From Hungateiclostridiaceae bacterium UBA3922 (GTDB lineage Bacteria; Bacillota; Clostridia; Acetivibrionales; DTU013): a DNA stretch of 26,821 bases. Position numbers and translations under genes: made by a program. Each line of letters begins with the position of its first letter. Position 1 is the stretch's first letter. The stretch is from NCBI GenBank assembly GCA_002386045.1, contig DGEQ01000120.1, positions 14,885-41,705 on the forward strand. Direction: 5' to 3'. This document shows, in pieces, positions 8,121 to 16,029 of this stretch. The notes beneath the pieces are model-generated. The model saw only the letters and a program-made list of their open reading frames with translations, ran no database searches and had not been told where the DNA came from.

Positions 8121-8150
8121 AAAAAGCCGTTCAGAAATGAACGGCTTTTT
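8121..8150. terminator. Bidirectional Rho-independent terminator
   Basis: A perfect 13-base-pair hairpin, AAAAAGCCGTTCA (8121-8133) and TGAACGGCTTTTT (8138-8150), closes a GAAA tetraloop. With T runs on both strands it can end the ior operon from the left and the transglutaminase operon from the right. Confidence 0.95.
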
Positions 8151-8220
8151 AGGTCCGGTAAAACATGTGCCGGGCGGCCCGGACGACGGGCAAACCGTGC
8201 AGGGAAATGCACCGGTGCCG

Positions 8221-8262
8221 CATCCTGCAGGGGATGTATTCACATCCTGCCAAGGATGTATT
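8221..8262. repeat. Tandem pair of 20-base hairpin units across the stop codon of the transglutaminase gene
   Basis: Two units (8221-8240 and 8243-8262) agree at 17 of 20 positions and are offset by 22 bases. The three differences are adjacent and lie in the middle of the unit. On the minus strand each unit folds as CATCC-N6-GGATG. The right unit encodes the last residues of the transglutaminase protein (ILGRM), its stop codon sits at the junction, and the left unit is in the 3' UTR. It looks like a local duplication with compensated stems. It lacks a T run, so it is not itself a normal terminator. Confidence 0.7.
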
Positions 8263-10762
8263 TCAGCACGAAATACTTCAGGCTGCCCATGGAAGCTCTT
8301 ATCTCGTTCAGGATCCCGGCGTTGAACTCGGTGAAAAGCTTCTTTTCGTTTTCAGTGGCATCATACGTACTGTACCTGATCCTGACGAAAACATCGGTTA
8401 TATCCCTGAACCGTACGGGGCTGAAGTAAAGTAGCCTGTCTATCCTGACAGAATACTGGTACGGCGTCTCCGCCGGCTGGATACCGAAACCGGCGAGCTT
8501 AAGCAGTCCGATGTAATAGTTGTAATGCCTGAGTATCGATGTCCTGGCCGGCAGGGAAGCCAGCACGAACAGCCTGAATTTGCTGCGGACCGCGTTGAAA
8601 GCCAGCAAAAGCAGGAACGATGCTCCAATGACAAGAAGTACGATGATAACGACTGAGCCTGTTTCAGGCCCGGGCTCTTCCACGATCCTGCCGGGACTGG
8701 TGTAACCGCTGTTGTCACGCCTGTAGTATCTCTCCATCATTTCCATGTAATAATTGTATGACGGGTCGTAATTCGGGCTCACGTTGACATTCTTCTGGAT
8801 GTCCGCAGTATAGAATGTGGACCGGAACGGAGGAGTCGGTTCAAAGGGAAGCCATCCGAAACCCTCGAAATAGATCTCGGTCCATGCATGGGCCTGCAAG
8901 TTGGTGACCATGTATGCGTCATTCCTCTCCTTCACGGGCGACGGAGGAAGCATATAACCTTCGACGTACCTGGCCGGAAGACCGGCACACCTGGCAAGAA
9001 TGGTCATCGCGGATGCGAAGTAGGAGCAGTATCCTTCCTGCAGGTCAAAAAGGAAATAGTCGACGAAATCCCTGTTCCTGGGTGTTGAGCGCACATCCAG
9101 GTTATATGCGAAATTCTCGGCGAGATATTTCTCAATAGCCCTTGCTTTGTCATAGTCATTGTCCGCAGATACAACCAGCGATGCGGCAAGGTCCCTGATC
9201 CGCTGCGGCAGGTCCTCCGGGAGCTGCAGGTATTTTTCATGGACGGCATCGCTGTGTTCCTTGAGGTCGGCGATATTACTGCGCATGCGAAGCAGTTCGT
9301 TCCTGTCGAAACCGTAGAGGATCGAGCCCGGCGTTTTGGTCCTGACTTCAGTGATATCGGTCGATTCGGACCTGGGGATGTCCGGCAGTTCCGATCCGTG
9401 GATTTCAAGATGGTCGGACGGTATCCTGATCGTCCCGGGGGGTGTGAGACGTGTGGAGCGCAGTATCGAATCGATCTCATCAAGATACCCGGAGTACAGG
9501 CCTTTCCGGCTTTTACTCAATGTTTCGCGGAACAGCTCGGAAGCAGTGGCCGGTACGTATGCGGTCATTTTGTAACGGAAATCTTTCGTGAGCCTGTTCT
9601 TTGAAGAGATATCTCCCGTATCGCTGATATATGCGGTGATATCGGCAGTTTCAGGCTCAAAGGATATGATCTTTGGAGGAACGAACAGCGACTTTGTTTT
9701 CAGGTTGAGAAATGTAACGGTTATGGAGCTCCCGTCCAGCAACCCGTCCGGGAGTTCATCGCTGCCTGTGAGCAACTTAAGGCCTTCTATCATTTCGTCG
9801 GTATCGCTGTAGAGCCTGCCGGGGTCCTCATCGAGCGGAGACAGGCCGTCAACGCTGTTGATCCACCTGTTCCCGGTATATACGTCCCTGGTGGCGCCCC
9901 TCAGGTAGATACGCCTGTTCGAGGTTACATAAAGCACATTCGTCCTGTCGAGCCTTACCCTGCCGCCAAGGAAGTTGTCCCTGTCACCGAAGCCCGACGA
10001 CGCAGAGAGGGAGAAATAGTCGAATGTTTCGTAATCGAACCTGTTCCTGAGATAGCTGTAAGCCCGCGCGATTTTCTGGTCCAGCCATTTCCACTGGATA
10101 GGATATTCGCTTGCATCGAATGAGGATGCCAGCAGGACCAGCACGATGCTTACCGGCAGGCTCCAGAGCAGCATTACGGAAGGTTTTGCATATTCGTTTT
10201 CGATCCTGGAGCTTTTTATGATGTAAACATGCTTGAGATATGACATCAGTGCCGCGACAAGGAACAGGTAAAACGGGACGAGAGTGACGAACAGGCGGTA
10301 TGTTGCCTGGACCGCAAAAACACCGGCGCCGGCAGCCAGGATGACAAAGAACATGAATTTCCTGATAACGAAAATATATGAGAGGATGCAGACCAGAAGG
10401 CACAAGGCTGCTACTGAAATGAACCCGTAAGCAGGGTCCGGCACATCTGCATACATTATGAAATCATAGAGCCAGTAGTAATATCCTTTGAAAAACTCAA
10501 GCACTTCGTCCGACTTTCCTGCGGCCAGCACATAAACAACAGAAAAAACCACGGCAACGCCGGCCAGTACAGCGGTGACGACGGATGAGATCCTGCTGTG
10601 GAACGCAACGAGGAGGACCGCAGTTACGGCAAGTATGATAAGCAGTGTCGACACCGGAGGGTAATCAAAGCCCATGGCGGACGTGAGCGCATATGTTATG
10701 CTGAACGAGATGAGTATCGATAAAAATATATCCGGAAGTTTCGCAATGATACTTTTCAGCAA
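8240..10762 (-). CDS. TgpA-like membrane transglutaminase-core protein
   Basis: This 840-residue membrane protein has about six to eight N-terminal transmembrane helices (residues 1-230), a long extracytoplasmic region, a transglutaminase-like core and another transmembrane helix near residues 700-722 before a cytoplasmic tail. The papain-like triad is visible as Cys579 (GYCSYF), His625 (AHAWTE) and Glu641 (PFEPTP). The acidic residue is Glu rather than Asp, as in many Bacillus relatives. The start codon is TTG, set 8 bases after a GGAGGG SD; the nearby ATG is in another frame that stops at once. It is the last gene of a moxR-DUF58-transglutaminase set equivalent to yeaC-yeaD-yebA of Bacillus subtilis. 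Its substrate is unknown; the family is thought to act on cell-envelope proteins or peptides. Confidence 0.92.
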   Translation of the reverse strand: MLKSIIAKLPDIFLSILISFSITYALTSAMGFDYPPVSTLLIILAVTAVLLVAFHSRISSVVTAVLAGVAVVFSVVYVLAAGKSDEVLEFFKGYYYWLYDFIMYADVPDPAYGFISVAALCLLVCILSYIFVIRKFMFFVILAAGAGVFAVQATYRLFVTLVPFYLFLVAALMSYLKHVYIIKSSRIENEYAKPSVMLLWSLPVSIVLVLLASSFDASEYPIQWKWLDQKIARAYSYLRNRFDYETFDYFSLSASSGFGDRDNFLGGRVRLDRTNVLYVTSNRRIYLRGATRDVYTGNRWINSVDGLSPLDEDPGRLYSDTDEMIEGLKLLTGSDELPDGLLDGSSITVTFLNLKTKSLFVPPKIISFEPETADITAYISDTGDISSKNRLTKDFRYKMTAYVPATASELFRETLSKSRKGLYSGYLDEIDSILRSTRLTPPGTIRIPSDHLEIHGSELPDIPRSESTDITEVRTKTPGSILYGFDRNELLRMRSNIADLKEHSDAVHEKYLQLPEDLPQRIRDLAASLVVSADNDYDKARAIEKYLAENFAYNLDVRSTPRNRDFVDYFLFDLQEGYCSYFASAMTILARCAGLPARYVEGYMLPPSPVKERNDAYMVTNLQAHAWTEIYFEGFGWLPFEPTPPFRSTFYTADIQKNVNVSPNYDPSYNYYMEMMERYYRRDNSGYTSPGRIVEEPGPETGSVVIIVLLVIGASFLLLLAFNAVRSKFRLFVLASLPARTSILRHYNYYIGLLKLAGFGIQPAETPYQYSVRIDRLLYFSPVRFRDITDVFVRIRYSTYDATENEKKLFTEFNAGILNEIRASMGSLKYFVLKYILGRM

Positions 10763-10780
10763 GATGTCATCCCTCCCGCC

Positions 10781-11980
10781 CTAGCTTTCGAGGACAGCCC
10801 TGGTGTCGTCGTCAAGGCCTATCCTGTAACTTTTGATACCGATCTCAGGAAGCGATGTCAGTATATTCTCGATTTCCTGGTCCCTGGTACCCGTTATTTT
10901 TTCAGGGGATATATATACGAGGCTCACATTGTATCCGGAGTCCAGGGTCTTGCACAACTGGTTGTAGAGGCCGTAGCCCAGGTTCGAGGTGAACACGACG
11001 ATGTTTGAATTCTTCGGGGCGGTTTCCGTGTATATCTCGAGCAGATCTTCGACTGCAACGTCATCGCTGAACCTTACCCTGGCGAGTGTTTCATATATTT
11101 CATTGAACATGAGGTGGTTTTTTGCCTGGATGCTGTGGAGCGATTCGCTGAAAAATACCAGTTCAACAGGTATCCACTTGTTAAGGCAGTAGTATAGGAC
11201 CGCAACGACTGCCTCTATCAGCTTGTCTTCGAGCATGATGTTTTCACCCGGAGAGTAATGGTTCTTTCTGAGGTCGAGCAGGAGGAGCGTGTTGGTCTCG
11301 GACGTGCTCTGGAACTTCCTGACCATCAGTTCCTGGGTCCGGGCAGTCAGTTTCCAGTGGATCCTTTTCATCGAGTCTCCGTACTGGTACTTCCTGATCT
11401 CACTTATCGTGGTCATGTCTTCGTCCCTGGTGTTGAGCATCGAGTGGACTTCCGACATGAAATCGGTCCTGAGGTGGAACTTCTCCAGGTAGACGATCTT
11501 CGGATAAACGGTGACATACTTGGGCTCGCCCACATTGTACCTGAGTTTTATGAGCCCGAAAAAATCCTCTATTTCAACGGAATCGATCCCTATCTCATAA
11601 TTGCCCCTGTAGTTGCACTGCAGTTCGAACGCATAGTTCCTTCCTGAAAACGGGGGAAGCGAGAAATTACGGATCTGGTACTGGTTCTCGAATATCGTGT
11701 CTGACCCGTAGAGCGATACCTTAAGGTAGGGATACAGCAGGAAATCCTCGTTATTTATACTGAAAAGGAAGCTGACCCTGTCGCCCTTGGTAACGAACCT
11801 CTTGTCCAGGTCCTGCCCCAGCTTGAACCTCATATAGATGATCAGAGTGTACAAAACAGAAAAGGCCGGCAGCAGCAACATCGTGTAAAGGAACATATAG
11901 GGGATCCTGCCGCCGTTGAAATATGCAAAGACAAGGGCGGCTGCGAACAGGCATATGTAGAGGATCCTGGTCCGCTTCAT
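10781..11980 (-). CDS. DUF58 domain protein (vWA-like, MoxR-associated)
   Basis: The 399-residue protein starts with two membrane helices (about residues 6-22 and 28-48), followed by a soluble beta-rich region and the DUF58 core. The DUF58 signature is seen as RKYQYGDSMKRIHWKLTART, followed by LMVRKF and a vWA-like strand LLLLDLR. In this family the domain is related to von Willebrand A folds and is nearly always encoded beside a MoxR ATPase, which is thought to act on it as a chaperone-like partner. Its start is 1 base after the moxR stop (TGATATG) and its stop is 18 bases before the transglutaminase start, so the three genes form one operon. The molecular role is not known. Confidence 0.92.
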   Translation of the reverse strand: MKRTRILYICLFAAALVFAYFNGGRIPYMFLYTMLLLPAFSVLYTLIIYMRFKLGQDLDKRFVTKGDRVSFLFSINNEDFLLYPYLKVSLYGSDTIFENQYQIRNFSLPPFSGRNYAFELQCNYRGNYEIGIDSVEIEDFFGLIKLRYNVGEPKYVTVYPKIVYLEKFHLRTDFMSEVHSMLNTRDEDMTTISEIRKYQYGDSMKRIHWKLTARTQELMVRKFQSTSETNTLLLLDLRKNHYSPGENIMLEDKLIEAVVAVLYYCLNKWIPVELVFFSESLHSIQAKNHLMFNEIYETLARVRFSDDVAVEDLLEIYTETAPKNSNIVVFTSNLGYGLYNQLCKTLDSGYNVSLVYISPEKITGTRDQEIENILTSLPEIGIKSYRIGLDDDTRAVLES

Positions 11981-11981
11981 A

Positions 11982-12923
11982 TCAGCTCACCACCGGGACG
12001 CCTGTTACTGAGACGATGTTGTTCAGTATTTCCACCGGGTTTATCTTCTTCAGCCTCGCTTCCTGCTTCAGCATGATCCTGTGGGACAATACCGGGACGA
12101 CCATTTTTCTTATATCGTCAGGGATCACGAAATCACGTCCGTTATACAGGGCCCATGCCTGCGAAGCACGGAACAGCGCCAGCGATCCCCTGGGACTCGA
12201 GCCAAGTGTAACATCGGGGTGCTTCCTGGTCTGGCTGACTATTTCCACTATGTAATCGCTGAGACTCTTGTCTACATGCACTTTTTTGACTTCTTCCTGC
12301 AAAGCCATGATGTCGCTGCTCTCTGCCACCGGCATGAGCCTGTCCAACGGGTTCGAATGCTGGAACCTGTTAAGTATGTAGCTTTCCTCCGCGTTTGTCG
12401 GGTATCCTATGGATATTTTCATGAAAAAACGGTCGATCTGTGCTTCGGGCAACGGGTAGGTGCCTATGTACTCCACCGGGTTCTGTGTAGCCAGCACCAT
12501 GAACGGTTCAGGCACTTTATAGGTGACGCCGTCGACAGTCACCTGTCTTTCCTCCATGACCTCGAGAAGGCTTGCCTGCGTCTTGGGAGAGGTCCTGTTG
12601 ATCTCGTCCGCAAGGATGATCTGGCTCATTATCGAACCGGGCCTGTATTCAAAATCGCCTGTCTTCTGGTTGTAGACTGAAAAGCCGGTGATGTCGGATG
12701 GAAGTATGTCCGGCGTGAACTGGATCCTTCGGAACGATGCGTTGATGGATTTTGCCAGGGCTGAAACAAGGCTTGTTTTGCCGACGCCGGGGACATCCTC
12801 GATAAGGACATGGCCGTTGCAGATCAGGGAAATCACTGCAAGTTCCACGGCAGAACGCTTTCCGACGATGACATTCTCGACATTCTCGATGATGCTCCTG
12901 AGGATTCTGACAGAATCGTTCAT
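11982..12923 (-). CDS. MoxR-family AAA+ ATPase
   Basis: This 313-residue ATPase shows Walker A (VPGVGKTS, residues 44-51), Walker B (ILADEINR with Asp106-Glu107), sensor 1 (LATQNP, about 144-149) and the late SPRG motif, all of the MoxR/RavA type. The frame stays open much further upstream on this strand, opposite cinA. The real start is the ATG at 12923, placed about 8 bases after the SD AGAAGGATGG, and it gives the normal family length. MoxR proteins act as chaperone-like ATPases on vWA-containing partners, here most likely the adjacent DUF58 protein. It heads a minus-strand operon that runs divergently from cinA. Confidence 0.94.
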   Translation of the reverse strand: MNDSVRILRSIIENVENVIVGKRSAVELAVISLICNGHVLIEDVPGVGKTSLVSALAKSINASFRRIQFTPDILPSDITGFSVYNQKTGDFEYRPGSIMSQIILADEINRTSPKTQASLLEVMEERQVTVDGVTYKVPEPFMVLATQNPVEYIGTYPLPEAQIDRFFMKISIGYPTNAEESYILNRFQHSNPLDRLMPVAESSDIMALQEEVKKVHVDKSLSDYIVEIVSQTRKHPDVTLGSSPRGSLALFRASQAWALYNGRDFVIPDDIRKMVVPVLSHRIMLKQEARLKKINPVEILNNIVSVTGVPVVS

Positions 12924-12934
12924 AACAACCATCC

Positions 12935-13040
12935 TTCTGTATATTAGATTATATTTTAATGATAGTATGGCGGACATTTTTGATGAAGTGGTTTTTTTCA
13001 GGAGAATTGTGGTGTTTTTTTCAACTTGAATATATAATAA
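12935..13040. promoter_or_regulatory. Divergent promoter region between moxR-like gene and cinA
   Basis: This AT-rich stretch carries -10-like elements in both directions. For cinA, TTGTGG (13007-13012) is followed after 18 bases by TATATA (13031-13036), overlapping a TATAAT at 13033-13038. For the minus-strand operon, TATAAT is at 12948-12953 but its -35 region is poor (TGTCCG at 17 bases). No operator repeat is evident. Confidence 0.4.
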
Positions 13041-13083
13041 AAACGTATGCCAACGAATGCCGTGAACAGGAGATGGATCATAA

Positions 13084-14325
13084 ATGAAAGCAGAGATCCT
13101 CGCAGTCGGCACCGAACTGCTCATGGGACAGATCGCAAATACGAACGCACAGTACATATCGTCACGGCTTCCTGATGCAGGTATCGGAGTGTATTTCCAC
13201 GACGTAGTCGGGGACAACCCTGAAAGGCTCAGGCAGAGCTTCAGCCTGGCATTGTCAAGGTCCGACGTCATCATACTGACCGGCGGCCTGGGGCCGACAC
13301 AGGATGATATAACCAAGGAGACAGTATCGGAAGTCCTTGGGCGAAAACTCGTACTTGACCGGGAGAGCGTCGAACAACTGGAGGAGTTTTTCAGGAAACG
13401 AAACAGGAAAATGACCCGGAACAACCTGAAGCAGGCCTATTTCCCGGAGGGATGCAGGATCATAAGGAACAGGAACGGCACTGCTCCGGGTTGCATCATC
13501 GAGGAAGAAGGGAGGACGATAGTGCTGTTGCCGGGGCCTCCCTCCGAACTGAAGCCGATGTTCGAGGAAACGGTGATGCCGTACCTGGCATCCAAAGCCG
13601 ATCACAGGCTTGAGTCCGTTTACGTCAGGATTTTCGGCATCGGTGAAGCCGAAGTCGAAACTGCTCTCATGGATCTCATAGATGGCCAGACCAACCCGAC
13701 CATAGCGTCATACGCAAAAGACGGAGAGGTGATGCTACGGATCACTGCAAGGTATCAGAAAGACGGCACAGGGACCGGCCTGATCGGACCCATGGTGGAC
13801 GAGATCAGGAAAAGGCTGGGTGATGCTGTTTTCAGCACAGACAACAGCAGCCTTGCAGAAGTGGCGGCAAAACTGCTGATGGAAAAGAAAATGACGATCT
13901 CGCTGGCCGAGTCCTGCACGGGCGGCCTCCTGGCCGCAAAGCTTACAGATATACCCGGCATTTCCGCGGTTTTCGACCGTTCGGCAGTGACATACAGCAA
14001 CCGGGCCAAGGTGGAAGAACTCGGCGTGAGGCAGGAAACGCTGGAGAAGTACGGGGCTGTCAGTGAGCAGACCGCATCAGAGATGGCGATCGGAATAAGG
14101 AATGTGTCCGGAACGGACCTTGGCGTATCAGTCACCGGTATCGCGGGACCGGGAGGAGGAACAGATGAAAAGCCGGTCGGCCTTGTTTTCACTGCTCTTG
14201 CCCATAAAGACGGGGTGATCGTGAAAAGGCTCGACCTCACCGGAGACCGGGCAAGAATCAGGAACCTGACCTGTCTGCACGTCTTCGACATGGTAAGGAG
14301 GCACCTTCTCAGTATCGGAAAATGA
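13084..14325 (+). CDS. cinA: CinA-like protein (molybdopterin-binding fold plus nicotinamide-nucleotide amidase)
   Basis: The 413-residue protein has the two-domain CinA layout. The N-terminal MoCF-biosynthesis-like domain carries AVGTELLMG (residues 7-15) and TGGLGPTQDD (66-75). The C-terminal PncC-type domain from about residue 250 carries the AESCTGG motif (about 274-280) and VTGIAGPGGGT. The C-terminal domain hydrolyses nicotinamide mononucleotide to nicotinate mononucleotide and ammonia in pyridine nucleotide recycling. The N-terminal domain is linked to ADP-ribose pyrophosphatase activity in the family. An AGGAG SD lies 11 bases before the ATG. The gene overlaps murJ by 4 bases. cinA close to recA is a common Firmicute arrangement. 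Confidence 0.94.
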   Translation: MKAEILAVGTELLMGQIANTNAQYISSRLPDAGIGVYFHDVVGDNPERLRQSFSLALSRSDVIILTGGLGPTQDDITKETVSEVLGRKLVLDRESVEQLEEFFRKRNRKMTRNNLKQAYFPEGCRIIRNRNGTAPGCIIEEEGRTIVLLPGPPSELKPMFEETVMPYLASKADHRLESVYVRIFGIGEAEVETALMDLIDGQTNPTIASYAKDGEVMLRITARYQKDGTGTGLIGPMVDEIRKRLGDAVFSTDNSSLAEVAAKLLMEKKMTISLAESCTGGLLAAKLTDIPGISAVFDRSAVTYSNRAKVEELGVRQETLEKYGAVSEQTASEMAIGIRNVSGTDLGVSVTGIAGPGGGTDEKPVGLVFTALAHKDGVIVKRLDLTGDRARIRNLTCLHVFDMVRRHLLSIGK

Positions 14326-15932
14326 CGATCATGAACTCCGGAGGATCGGGATTGGAGCGTTACAGGGAAAACAGCATATCAACGGCAGCGATAGTTGTCA
14401 TGGGATCGATAATCCTTGGCAGGTTCACTGGTTTCCTGCGCGAAACGGTGCTTTCCTGGAAGGTAGGCTTAAGCTGGGTACAGGATGCGTATGTTGCTGC
14501 GTTCACCGTGCCTGACCTCGTTTATGTGTTGCTTGTGGGAGGGACGATCTCGGCGGCGCTGGTGCCTTTTTTATCCGGAAAGGTCGAAAAAGGGGAGGAA
14601 AGAGACGGTTGGATCGCCGCCAGTACATTTATAAATGTCATTTCGCTGATCATAGCGGTGATCTGTGCATGCGGCATGATTTTTGCCGACAAGATAATAC
14701 CTGTTGTCGCGCCGGGCTTCACCGACAGCAGCCCCCAGACCAGGGAACTTGCCGTTAAGCTGTCAAGGATACTGTTCCCGTCGGTTTTCTTCATTATGAT
14801 GGCAGGGATATGCAACGGCGTGCTCAATTCATACAGGAAGTTCACGGCGGCGGCGCTCGGGCCGTCCATTTACAACCTGGGATGTACCCTGAGCATATAC
14901 CTGTTTGCCGACACTGACCCGGAAAGCATGGCAAAAGCGGCCGGATTCGTTACACTGAGCGCTTTTGTATATTTTTTGATCCAACTGATATTTTCTTTCA
15001 GGAAATTCAGGTATTACAGACCCGTGCTGGATCTGGCCGGAGAGGGTTTCAGGAAACTTTTCGGACAGGCTGTCCCGTCGCTGCTGAATTCCACGACGGC
15101 GCAGCTGAACACGGTCATATCGACAGCATTTGTCAGCATGAGCGCCGTCGAGGGAAGCCTTGCCGCATTCAGGAATGCAAATACGCTCTGGCAGATGCCC
15201 CACGGGATCTTTGCAGTCGGCATCGGTATCGCGGTACTTCCGTCGCTTTCCGGTAAATTTGCGACAGGTGAATACGAGGAGTATAAAACGCTGCTGATGA
15301 AGGCGCTGACATCCGTCCTGTTCTTTGCGATACCTTCTGCGGCCGGGTTCCTGGTACTGCGGGAGCAGCTTGTAAGGGCAGTGTTCAAATGGGGAGGCAG
15401 GTTCACAGAGGAAAATGTCCCCTTTGTGGCAGAGATACTGGCATTCTTCTGCCTGGCGATGATCACTCATTCCACGGTGACGATAATGAACCGGGCCTTC
15501 TACGCGGCCCAGGACACAAGGACGCCGCTGGCGGCCGGCCTGGTATCGGTAATACTCAACCTTGCGCTCGGGTATGTATTTTACAGGCACACCGATCTTG
15601 GAGCGGCGGGAATGGCACTTTCATATTCGCTGATAAGCCTGGTTAACTCGTTCATATTGCTGGTGCTGAACGTAAAGAAACTGAAAGGTATAGATGCCGG
15701 CGAACTGGCGGCTTTCCTCCTCAGGGCTGTCATGTCAGCTGCGGTCATGAGTGCCGTGCTTTGGGGTATCCGGGAAATAGTGCCTTATCCTGGAGAAAAG
15801 GCATCACAACTGGTGTACCTCGTATTGGAGATCATCGCGGGATGCGCAGTTTATCTGGCGATGATGCTGCTTCTGAAGTCGCAGGAAGCGATATATTTGG
15901 TGAATAACATCAGGCGGAAATTGAAAATGTAA
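14322..15932 (+). CDS. murJ: Lipid II flippase MurJ (MviN family)
   Basis: MurJ moves lipid II across the cytoplasmic membrane for peptidoglycan synthesis. The 536-residue protein is very hydrophobic, with about 14 membrane helices, and starts with the conserved pattern ILGRFTGFLRE of the first helix. The family loops are also visible: PDLVYVLLVGGTISAALVP, and WQMPHGIFAVGIGIAVLP later on. The ATG at 14322 overlaps the cinA stop codon (ATGA) and has little SD. An in-frame TTG at 14352 lies 7 bases after CGGAGG and would drop the first 10 residues, so either start may be used. The family is also called MOP flippases, and spore-specific paralogues exist, so the exact cellular role is inferred. 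Placement between cinA and recA is less usual. Confidence 0.92.
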   Translation: MTIMNSGGSGLERYRENSISTAAIVVMGSIILGRFTGFLRETVLSWKVGLSWVQDAYVAAFTVPDLVYVLLVGGTISAALVPFLSGKVEKGEERDGWIAASTFINVISLIIAVICACGMIFADKIIPVVAPGFTDSSPQTRELAVKLSRILFPSVFFIMMAGICNGVLNSYRKFTAAALGPSIYNLGCTLSIYLFADTDPESMAKAAGFVTLSAFVYFLIQLIFSFRKFRYYRPVLDLAGEGFRKLFGQAVPSLLNSTTAQLNTVISTAFVSMSAVEGSLAAFRNANTLWQMPHGIFAVGIGIAVLPSLSGKFATGEYEEYKTLLMKALTSVLFFAIPSAAGFLVLREQLVRAVFKWGGRFTEENVPFVAEILAFFCLAMITHSTVTIMNRAFYAAQDTRTPLAAGLVSVILNLALGYVFYRHTDLGAAGMALSYSLISLVNSFILLVLNVKKLKGIDAGELAAFLLRAVMSAAVMSAVLWGIREIVPYPGEKASQLVYLVLEIIAGCAVYLAMMLLLKSQEAIYLVNNIRRKLKM

Positions 15933-15950
15933 AAAAATGTTAGATTATTA

Positions 15951-15979
15951 TTGACTATTCATAAGAAATATTATATAAT
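15951..15979 (+). promoter_or_regulatory. Sigma-A promoter of recA-recX
   Basis: TTGACT (15951-15956) and a consensus TATAAT (15974-15979) are separated by 17 bases. Transcription would start near 15986. No terminator is seen between murJ and this promoter, so some read-through from murJ is possible. Confidence 0.85.
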
Positions 15980-15986
15980 CTTGGTC

Positions 15987-16000
15987 AGAACAAGTGTTCG
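15987..16000 (+). promoter_or_regulatory. LexA (SOS) box at the recA promoter
   Basis: The site AGAACAAGTGTTCG matches the Gram-positive LexA/DinR consensus CGAAC-N4-GTTCG at all fixed positions except the first. It lies at about +1 to +14 relative to the predicted start of transcription, where bound LexA would block the promoter. recA is a standard LexA target. Confidence 0.85.
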
Positions 16001-16029
16001 TTCCATTCGAATCAAGGAGGTCTGCTCAG

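Noticed and set aside
8109..8434. Short plus-strand frames downstream of the ACT gene
   Set aside because: They read through the bidirectional terminator and antisense to the transglutaminase 3' end.
12924..13424. An upstream extension of the MoxR frame that would add about 167 residues
   Set aside because: The extension is antisense to the start of cinA, crosses the divergent promoter region, and is Ser-rich without family similarity. The SD at 12930-12940 marks the real start.
14829..15590. A 253-codon minus-strand frame opposite murJ
   Set aside because: It is a shadow of murJ, with no SD and an unnatural composition rich in Arg, His and Gln.
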